DNA of 64,000 bases from Candidatus Rubrivivax defluviihabitans (GTDB taxonomy: Bacteria > Pseudomonadota > Gammaproteobacteria > Burkholderiales > Burkholderiaceae_C): positions 1 to 64,000 of the forward strand of contig JADJMW010000002.1 of assembly GCA_016709385.1 (NCBI GenBank). Direction: 5' to 3'. Below the pieces are notes generated by a model that worked only from the letters and a program-made list of their open reading frames with translations, was not told where the DNA came from and did not search any database. Made by a program: the position numbers and the translations under genes. Shown here in pieces: positions 36,949 to 43,292 of this stretch. Positions within the stretch are counted from its first letter, which is position 1; every line of letters starts with the position of its first letter.

Positions 36949-38063
36949 CGCGCGATGATGGCGCCTCGATGCAGCTGGACTGGCTGCAGAGCCTGCGTGA
37001 TCCGGCTGCAGTCCAGGGCTGGAGCCTGGCTCAGTGGGAGCGGGTGATCCGCCTGGCGCGGCGGCTGCGCCTCTTGGGCCGCCTGGCCAGCGTCGTGCAA
37101 GCGCCGGAACTGCTGATGCACGTTCCCCCCGAGGCCGCCCGGCACCTGCGCGCGGAGCTGCGTTATGCGGCCTGGCGTTCCGGCGCCCTGGCCTGGGCGC
37201 TGGAGCGCCTGCCGGCCATGCTGGGCGACGTGCCCTACCCGCTGGTGCTGCTCAAGGGCGCCGCCTACATGGGTCAGGACCTGCCGATCGGCCGCGGGCG
37301 GCTGCCGTCAGACGTGGACATCCTGGTGCCACGCGAACATCTGGCCGACGCGCAGGCGCGGCTGCTGCGGGCCGGTTGGGAAGAAACGCCGCTGGACGAC
37401 CACGACCAACGCTACTACCGCGAATGGGGTCACGAACTGCCCCCCATGCGGCACCCGCTGCACGGGCTGGAACTGGACCTGCACCACAACATCCTGCCGC
37501 CCGTGGCCCGCACGCATGTCGACGCCGCCTTGCTGCTGGCACGCCTGCAGCCTTCGCGCTGGCCGGCCTGGCAGGTGCTGTGCCCCGTGGACCAGGTGCT
37601 GCACAGCGCCGCCCACCTGTTCCACGACTCGGAACTGCGCGACCGCCTGCGCGACCTGGTCGACCTGGACGGGCTGCTGCGCCACTTCGGCGCTGCCCCC
37701 GGCTTCTGGGACGAACTCGCCGAGCGTGCCTTCACGCTGGGCTTGCAGGAGTCGCTGGCCCTGGCCCTGCATTTCTGCACCCGCTGGCTGGCCACACCCG
37801 TGCCACCGGCCGTGGCGCGCGGCGTGGTGGCACGCGGCCTGCCGCGCTGGAAGGCCGCCTGGCTGCTGCCGCTGTTCAAAACCGTGCTCTGGCCCACCGA
37901 CCCCGACCGCCTGCCCAGCCGGCGCCAGGCCCTGGCCGCGCAGGCCCTGCTGGTGCGCCACCACCTGGGGCGCATGCCCTTGACGCTGCTGCTGCCCCAC
38001 CTGTGGCACAAGATGCGAACGCGTCCGGTTTCGGACCCCGCCGCGCCAGCTGCCGGGGTTTGA
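36945..38063 (+). CDS. Nucleotidyltransferase-like protein (NTP_transf_5 type)
   Basis: About 372 residues. Core motif YPLVLLKGAAYMGQDLPIGRG and LPSDVDILV (the KG...SDxD arrangement of the NTP_transf_5 family), then ELDLHHNIL and a histidine- and arginine-rich helical C-terminus (LHSAAHLFHDSELRDRLRDLVDLDGLL). Chemistry unknown. Last gene of the PqqD/HprK-like unit; starts in an ATGA overlap with the kinase. Confidence 0.75.
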   Translation: MTRDDGASMQLDWLQSLRDPAAVQGWSLAQWERVIRLARRLRLLGRLASVVQAPELLMHVPPEAARHLRAELRYAAWRSGALAWALERLPAMLGDVPYPLVLLKGAAYMGQDLPIGRGRLPSDVDILVPREHLADAQARLLRAGWEETPLDDHDQRYYREWGHELPPMRHPLHGLELDLHHNILPPVARTHVDAALLLARLQPSRWPAWQVLCPVDQVLHSAAHLFHDSELRDRLRDLVDLDGLLRHFGAAPGFWDELAERAFTLGLQESLALALHFCTRWLATPVPPAVARGVVARGLPRWKAAWLLPLFKTVLWPTDPDRLPSRRQALAAQALLVRHHLGRMPLTLLLPHLWHKMRTRPVSDPAAPAAGV

Positions 38064-38112
38064 GGCACCGAGAGGGGCTCACCCGCGCGGGCAGCGGACT
38101 TATGTCACGCCA

Positions 38113-38131
38113 ACCCCCTTACCCAGGGGGT
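38113..38131. promoter_or_regulatory. 6-7-6 inverted repeat upstream of the sugar transferase
   Basis: ACCCCC - TTACCCA - GGGGGT, flanked by CGCCA and TGGCG. Same six-seven-six geometry as 34883-34901. The centre is about 80 bases upstream of the -12 of the candidate sigma-54 promoter at 38189, so it is a plausible activator site (PrsR or other). It could also be the end of the transcript ahead of it. Confidence 0.42.
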
Positions 38132-38188
38132 GTGGCGATTGGCCGCCCTTCCTTACAGTTCAAGGCATGGCTGAAGTGTCAAGAAACT

Positions 38189-38203
38189 CGACACGGTTTT
38201 TGC
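38189..38203 (+). promoter_or_regulatory. Candidate sigma-54 promoter of the sugar transferase gene
   Basis: CGACACGGTTTTTGC matches TGGCACG-N4-TTGC at 11 fixed positions except the first base and the second -24 G (GA in place of GG); the TTGC -12 is perfect. About 82 bases before the ATG. The -24 mismatch lowers confidence. It overlaps a GTGTC-N9-GACAC inverted repeat (38177-38195). Confidence 0.45.
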
Positions 38204-38284
38204 CCACTGCACCGTACAAACCCCGATCACATCGCGCCCGCGGCCCCGCGCTGCGCAGCTTGTGATCCGCCCCAGGGAGCATCA

Positions 38285-39670
38285 ATGAGTCGGTTTTCGC
38301 ACCAGCAACGCCTAGGCAGCCGCATGCTGATTGCGCTGTTCGACGCCGGATTGGTGATGGTCGCGGTCTGCTGCGCGCTGCTGTGGCAGGCCGGGTCGCT
38401 GGACCATCTGGTACCGGTGGCCGGCACCCATGGCGTCTCGCTCGGAGCGGGCCTGTTCTTCATCAATGCCGCCAACGGCTTCTACGACTCCAGCCAGCGG
38501 CCGCCCGTGCTGCAGTTGCTGCTTCGCACGGCGCTGGCGCTGGGGCTGGCGCTGGGGCTGACCTATGTCGTGTTCAGCTACCTGCCGGCCGACTTCGGCA
38601 ACCGCGGCGACCTGCTCGCGGCGGCCATGCTCGCGGTGTCGGCCGTGGTGCTGCGTCGCGCCTACGTGACCCACCTGTCCACCAGCCCCACGCGCGCACG
38701 CTCGCGCACGCTCATTTTCGGCTGCGGCGAGGCGGCACGGGTGGTGGGCCACACGATCAGCAGCGCCGACCCGAACGCCGAAATCGTGGGCTACTACCCG
38801 GGCCCCAACGAGAAGCACCCGGCCGTGCCAGCCGAGGCGATCCTGTCCGCCGGCCGTTCCCTCATCGACACCGCGAAGGAGCGCCGGGTCGACGAGATCG
38901 TGGTGGCGCTGACCGAGCGCCGCGCCGGCAGCATGCCGCTGCGCGAACTGCTGGACTGCAAGCTGCAGGGCGTGAAGGTCCACGACCTGAATTCGCACTT
39001 CGAGAAGCGCCTGGGCCAGATCCGCATCGACTACCTGAATGCCGGCTGGCTGATCTTCGGCGACGGCTTCAACCAGGGGCTGGGCCGCACGATGGTCAAG
39101 CGCGTCTTCGACATCGTCAGCGCCAGCATCTTGATCGCGCTGGCCTCGCCCATCATGCTGCTCACGGCGCTGGCCATCAAGCTCGACAGCCGCGGCCCGG
39201 TGCTGTACCGGCAGGAGCGCACGGGCCTGGACAACAAGCCGTTCCAGGTGGTCAAGTTCCGCAGCATGCGGCAGGACGCCGAAAAGGACGGCCAGCCGCG
39301 CTGGGCCACCAGCGGCGACGACCGCATCACGCGCGTGGGCCGGCTGCTGCGCGTTTCGCGCATCGACGAGCTGCCGCAGCTCTTCAGCGTGCTCAAGGGC
39401 GACATGAGCCTGGTGGGCCCGCGGCCCGAGCGGCCCTATTTCGTGGAGCAGCTCACGCGCGAGATTCCGTTCTATGCCGTGCGCCACAGCGTGAAGCCCG
39501 GTGTCACCGGCTGGGCCCAGGTGCGCTACCAGTACGGTTCGACGGTGGAAGACTCGCAGGAAAAGCTGCAGTACGACCTGCACTACGTGAAGAATCACAC
39601 GCTCTGGCTGGACCTGCAGATCCTGGTCGAAACCGTGCACGTGGTGCTCACGGGCAAGGGCGCCCGCTAG
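38285..39670 (+). CDS. Polyprenyl-phosphate sugar-1-phosphate transferase, XrtA type
   Basis: 461 residues: N-terminal helices, a CoA-binding-like domain (RTLIFGCGEAARVV), then the bacterial sugar transferase domain with VKRVFDIVSASILIALASPIML, RGPVLYRQERTGLDNKPF, KFRSMRQDAE, RVSRIDELPQLFSVLKGDMSLVGPRPERP and the C-terminal GWAQVRYQYG. TIGR03013 (XrtA-associated EpsB) from memory. It primes synthesis by moving sugar 1-phosphate to undecaprenyl phosphate at the inner membrane. ATG at 38285 after GGGAG. Heads the plus-strand regulatory block. Confidence 0.93.
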   Translation: MSRFSHQQRLGSRMLIALFDAGLVMVAVCCALLWQAGSLDHLVPVAGTHGVSLGAGLFFINAANGFYDSSQRPPVLQLLLRTALALGLALGLTYVVFSYLPADFGNRGDLLAAAMLAVSAVVLRRAYVTHLSTSPTRARSRTLIFGCGEAARVVGHTISSADPNAEIVGYYPGPNEKHPAVPAEAILSAGRSLIDTAKERRVDEIVVALTERRAGSMPLRELLDCKLQGVKVHDLNSHFEKRLGQIRIDYLNAGWLIFGDGFNQGLGRTMVKRVFDIVSASILIALASPIMLLTALAIKLDSRGPVLYRQERTGLDNKPFQVVKFRSMRQDAEKDGQPRWATSGDDRITRVGRLLRVSRIDELPQLFSVLKGDMSLVGPRPERPYFVEQLTREIPFYAVRHSVKPGVTGWAQVRYQYGSTVEDSQEKLQYDLHYVKNHTLWLDLQILVETVHVVLTGKGAR

Positions 39671-39704
39671 GTACACTGCGCCGGCGCTGCTCCGGGCGCT
39701 GGTC

Positions 39705-39724
39705 CCCGGGGGCGTACCCCCGGG
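39705..39724 (+). promoter_or_regulatory. Perfect hairpin just before the prsK start codon
   Basis: CCCGGGGG-CGTA-CCCCCGGG, an eight-pair GC stem with a four-base loop ending nine bases before the ATG of prsK. It occupies the ribosome-binding region; no Shine-Dalgarno is visible. There is no T tail, so a translational or processing role is more likely than termination. Confidence 0.5.
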
Positions 39725-39733
39725 CCCTGGTGC

Positions 39734-41881
39734 ATGACTGCCGAATCCGCCGACATTGCCATCTTCGGCTTCGCCGCAGCCACCGTGGTGCATGCGGTGT
39801 TTGCCGCGCTGCTGCTGCGCGACCCCGGGTTCGGCGCCGGCAACCGCCTGGCTAGTCGAGCCTTCGTAGGCGCCGTGGTGGCCAGCGTGGCCTGGGTGCT
39901 GGCCAGCCTGATCGACCAGTTCTCGCCCTACGTGGCCACCACCCACGCGGCCATGGCGCTGGACTGGCTGCGCTACGGGCTGTGGCTGCTATTTCTGGTT
40001 GCGCTGGTGCAGTCCGGGGTCAGGTCTTGCCTTTTGCCTACCCCGGAGGGGGGGCAAAAGGCAAGACCTGACCCCGTCCTGCGGGGCGGGTTGACTGCCA
40101 CGGCGCTGGGGCTGTGGCTGGCCGGGGCGCTGCTGCTGGCGCTATTGACCGCCGGCGGACAGGGCAGCCGCTGGATGTCTCTTTGGCTGCTGACGGCCCT
40201 GGGCTTGCCCGTGCTGGGGCTCGTGCTCGTGGAGCAGCTGTTTCGCAACCTGGCCGAAGACGCGCGCTGGAATGCCAAGCCGGTGTGCCTGGGCCTGGCC
40301 GCCATCTTCGTCTTCGACATTTACTTCTACTCCGAAGCGGTGCTGTTCGGGCGCTTCGATCCCGACGCCGGCCATGTGCGCGGCGTGGTGCACGCGCTGG
40401 CGCTGCCGCTGATCTTCGTGGCCTCGCGCCGCAGGGGCGACTGGCTCGGCCGGCTGCAGGTTTCGCGCCGCGCCGCGTTCTACTCGGCTTCGTTGCTGCT
40501 GGTGGGCGGCTACCTGCTCTTCGTGGCCGGGCTCGGCTACGCCGTGCGGGCCTTCGGCGGCGACTGGGGCCGCGCCATGCAGCTGGCGCTGCTCAGCGTG
40601 GCCCTGCTGTTGTTGCTGGTGCTGATGCTGTCGGCATCGCTGCGGGCGCGGCTGCGCGTCTTCCTGGGCAAACACTTCTTCAGCTACCGCTACGACTACC
40701 GCGAACAATGGCTGCGCTTCACCAACATGCTGTCGGCCACCTCGGCCACGCAGGACGTCGGTGGCCTGGTCGTGCGCGGCCTGGCCGACATGCTGGAGAG
40801 CCCGGGCGGCAGCCTGTGGACACGCAACGCCGCAGGAACCGCCGTTGCGCAGACGACGCGCTGGAACCTGCCGGCCGTTGGCGACTCCGAACCGGCCGAC
40901 GGTGCCCTGGCTTCCTACCTGCGCAGCACGGGCTGGATCATCGACCTGGACGAATACCGCAACGCGCCCAAGCGCTACGGCACGCTGGCGCTGCCGGCCT
41001 GGCTGTGGTCGGGGCCGAACCTGTGGCTGGTGATCCCCTTGAGCGTGCACGACGAACTGCTCGGCTGGGTGCTGCTGGCACGGCCGCGCGCGCCGGTGCA
41101 GATGAACTGGGAGACGCGCGACCTGGTGAAGACGGCCAGCCGGCAGGCCGCCGGCTTCCTGGCCCAGATGCACGCCACCGAGGCGCTGCTGGAGCTGCGC
41201 AAGTTCGAGGCCTTCAACCGCATGTCGGCCTTCGTGGTGCACGACCTCAAGAACATCGTCACCCAGCTCTCACTGATGCTGAAGAATGCGGAACGTCTGC
41301 ACGCCAACCCCGAATTCCAGCAGGACATGCTGTTGACGGTGCAGAGCTCGTTGGACAAGATGAAGCGCCTGATGCTGCAGTTGCGCGAGGGCGCCACGCC
41401 GCCGGGCTCGACGGCCGGGGTGGCGCTGGAACCGATGGTGCTGCGCCTGCAAGCCATGGCGCGTTCACGCGGGCGCGAAGTGCAGTTGCGGCAGGTCGCG
41501 CCGGTGGCTACGCGCGGGCACGAGGAACGACTGGAACGGGTGCTGGGCCACCTGGTGCACAACGCGCTGGATGCCACGGCCCAGGGCGGCGACGTGTGGA
41601 TGACGGTGCAACGACAGTCCGGCCAGGTGCTGGTGGAAGTGGGTGACTCTGGGGTGGGGATGTCTGACGAATTCGTACGAACGCGCCTGTTCCGGCCCTT
41701 CAGCAGCACCAAGAGCAGCGGCATGGGCATCGGCAGCCATGAAAGCCTGCAATACGTGCGCGAACTCGGTGGCCAGATCGACGTGGACAGCCGCCCCGGC
41801 GAGGGCACCGTGATGAAGGTGCTGCTGCCGCTGTTCGATTCGCATGCCGAACCCGTGGCCGCCGCGGGGAGTGCTGCATGA
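39734..41881 (+). CDS. prsK: Sensor histidine kinase PrsK of the XrtA system (with an in-frame repeat insertion)
   Basis: About 715 residues. Several membrane helices (residues about 1-310), a GAF-like middle domain (QDVGGLVVRGLADMLESPGG... VIPLSVHDELLGWVLLARP), then a HisKA-type region with VVHDLKNIVTQLSLML (H in HDLKN) and HATPase_c with LVHNALDATAQGG (N box), VGDSGVGMSD and GMGIGSHES. A 60-base inverted repeat (40016-40075) adds 20 residues at about 95-114, in the loop between helices. It overlaps prsR by four bases (ATGA). PrsK/PrsR control PEP-CTERM and polysaccharide genes. Confidence 0.93.
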   Translation: MTAESADIAIFGFAAATVVHAVFAALLLRDPGFGAGNRLASRAFVGAVVASVAWVLASLIDQFSPYVATTHAAMALDWLRYGLWLLFLVALVQSGVRSCLLPTPEGGQKARPDPVLRGGLTATALGLWLAGALLLALLTAGGQGSRWMSLWLLTALGLPVLGLVLVEQLFRNLAEDARWNAKPVCLGLAAIFVFDIYFYSEAVLFGRFDPDAGHVRGVVHALALPLIFVASRRRGDWLGRLQVSRRAAFYSASLLLVGGYLLFVAGLGYAVRAFGGDWGRAMQLALLSVALLLLLVLMLSASLRARLRVFLGKHFFSYRYDYREQWLRFTNMLSATSATQDVGGLVVRGLADMLESPGGSLWTRNAAGTAVAQTTRWNLPAVGDSEPADGALASYLRSTGWIIDLDEYRNAPKRYGTLALPAWLWSGPNLWLVIPLSVHDELLGWVLLARPRAPVQMNWETRDLVKTASRQAAGFLAQMHATEALLELRKFEAFNRMSAFVVHDLKNIVTQLSLMLKNAERLHANPEFQQDMLLTVQSSLDKMKRLMLQLREGATPPGSTAGVALEPMVLRLQAMARSRGREVQLRQVAPVATRGHEERLERVLGHLVHNALDATAQGGDVWMTVQRQSGQVLVEVGDSGVGMSDEFVRTRLFRPFSSTKSSGMGIGSHESLQYVRELGGQIDVDSRPGEGTVMKVLLPLFDSHAEPVAAAGSAA
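40016..40075. repeat. 60-base palindromic repeat inserted in frame inside prsK
   Basis: Left arm begins GGGGTCAGGTCTTGCCTTTT; the right arm is its exact complement for 23 bases and the loop has 14 bases. Length is exactly 60, a multiple of three with no stop in frame, so it encodes 20 residues (GVRSCLLP...ARPDP) without disturbing the gene. Same element as the inverted pair at 18042. Confidence 0.95.
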
Positions 41882-43245
41882 GCAATGCGGGGCCGCCGCC
41901 GCTGCTCATCGTCGAGGACGACCTGGCGCTGCAGAAGCAGATCAAGTGGTCGCTGGACCGCTTCGAATCGGTGACGGCCAGCGACCGCGAGACGGCGCTG
42001 GTGCAGTTGCGCCGCTTCAACCCCAGCGTGGTGACGATGGACCTGGGCCTGCCGCCCGACCCCGATTCGGTGTCGGAAGGCTTCAAGCTGCTGGACCAGA
42101 TGCTGGACATCGACCCCAACCTGAAGGTCATCGTGCTCACCGGCCAGAACGACCAGGCGCATGCGCTGCGCGCGGTGGCCCTGGGCGCCTACGACTTCCA
42201 GGCCAAGCCCTTCGACCCCGAGGTGCTGGCGCTGACCATCGAACGCGCCTACCGCCTGTCCGAACTGCAGCAGGAAAACCGCCGCCTGCAGGCCATGGCC
42301 CAGCCCGATGCACTTTCGGGGCTGCTGACGCGCGACGCAGAGATGCTGCGCATCGGCCGCCTCATCGAGCGCGTCGCCGGCAGTGGTGCCTCGGTGCTGC
42401 TGCTGGGTGAGAGCGGCACCGGCAAGGAAGTGCTGGCGCAGGGGCTGCACGCGGCTTCCAGGCGCAGCGGCAAGTTCGTGGCCATCAACTGCGCCGCCAT
42501 TCCCGAAACCCTGCTCGAGAGTGAGCTCTTCGGCTACGAGAAGGGCGCCTTCACGGGGGCCACCAAGACCACGCTGGGCAAGATCGAGACCGCGAATGGC
42601 GGCACGCTGATGCTCGACGAGATCGGCGACCTGCCGCACAGCCTGCAGGCCAAGCTGCTGCGCTTCCTGCAGGAACGCACCATCGAACGCCTGGGCGGGC
42701 GCCAGGAGGTGCCCGTGGACGTGCGCGTGGTGGGCGCCACGCACCAGGACCTGCGCGCGCAGATCAAGGCCGGGCAGTTTCGCGAGGACTTGTACTACCG
42801 GCTGGCCGAGATCGTGGTCACGATCCCGCCGCTGCGCGAACGCAACGGCGACGCGGTACTGCTGGCGCATGCCTTCCTGCGCCGCTTTGCCCAGGAACAA
42901 CGGCGCGGCAACCTCAGCTTGAGCGAGGACGCCATCCGCGCCATCGAGGCGCATGCCTGGCCGGGCAACGTGCGTGAGCTGCTCAACTGCATCAAGCGCG
43001 CGGCCATCATGGCCGACGGCGCACGGGTGATGGCCGAAGATATCGGCCTGCCGGTGCCCGACAGCGGCGACGCCGGTCCACCGGCCAGCGAGATCGACCT
43101 GCGCACGGTGCGCGAACAGGCCGAGCGCGAGGCCATCGTCACCGCGCTCTCGCGCACCAACGGCAACATGGTGCGCGCCGCCGAACTGCTCGGCATCAGT
43201 CGGCCGACCCTGTACGACCTGATGCGGCGCCTGGGCATCAAGTGA
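41878..43245 (+). CDS. prsR: Sigma-54-dependent response regulator PrsR
   Basis: 455 residues. Receiver domain (LLIVEDDLALQKQI, phospho-acceptor Asp in VTMDLGLPPD, Lys in FQAKPFD), AAA+ domain with GESGTGKEVLAQGLH, the sigma-54 contact loop GAFTGAT, MLDEIGDLPHSLQAKLLRFL and RLGGRQEVPVDVRV, and a C-terminal Fis-type helix-turn-helix (MVRAAELLGISRPTLYDLMRRLGI). It activates RpoN promoters of the PEP-CTERM regulon on phosphorylation by PrsK. The candidate promoters in this window fit this job. Confidence 0.94.
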   Translation: MSNAGPPPLLIVEDDLALQKQIKWSLDRFESVTASDRETALVQLRRFNPSVVTMDLGLPPDPDSVSEGFKLLDQMLDIDPNLKVIVLTGQNDQAHALRAVALGAYDFQAKPFDPEVLALTIERAYRLSELQQENRRLQAMAQPDALSGLLTRDAEMLRIGRLIERVAGSGASVLLLGESGTGKEVLAQGLHAASRRSGKFVAINCAAIPETLLESELFGYEKGAFTGATKTTLGKIETANGGTLMLDEIGDLPHSLQAKLLRFLQERTIERLGGRQEVPVDVRVVGATHQDLRAQIKAGQFREDLYYRLAEIVVTIPPLRERNGDAVLLAHAFLRRFAQEQRRGNLSLSEDAIRAIEAHAWPGNVRELLNCIKRAAIMADGARVMAEDIGLPVPDSGDAGPPASEIDLRTVREQAEREAIVTALSRTNGNMVRAAELLGISRPTLYDLMRRLGIK

Positions 43246-43292
43246 GACTCCTGCGCCCGACACCGGCGCCCCATGTCGCCCTCGGAGACCCC

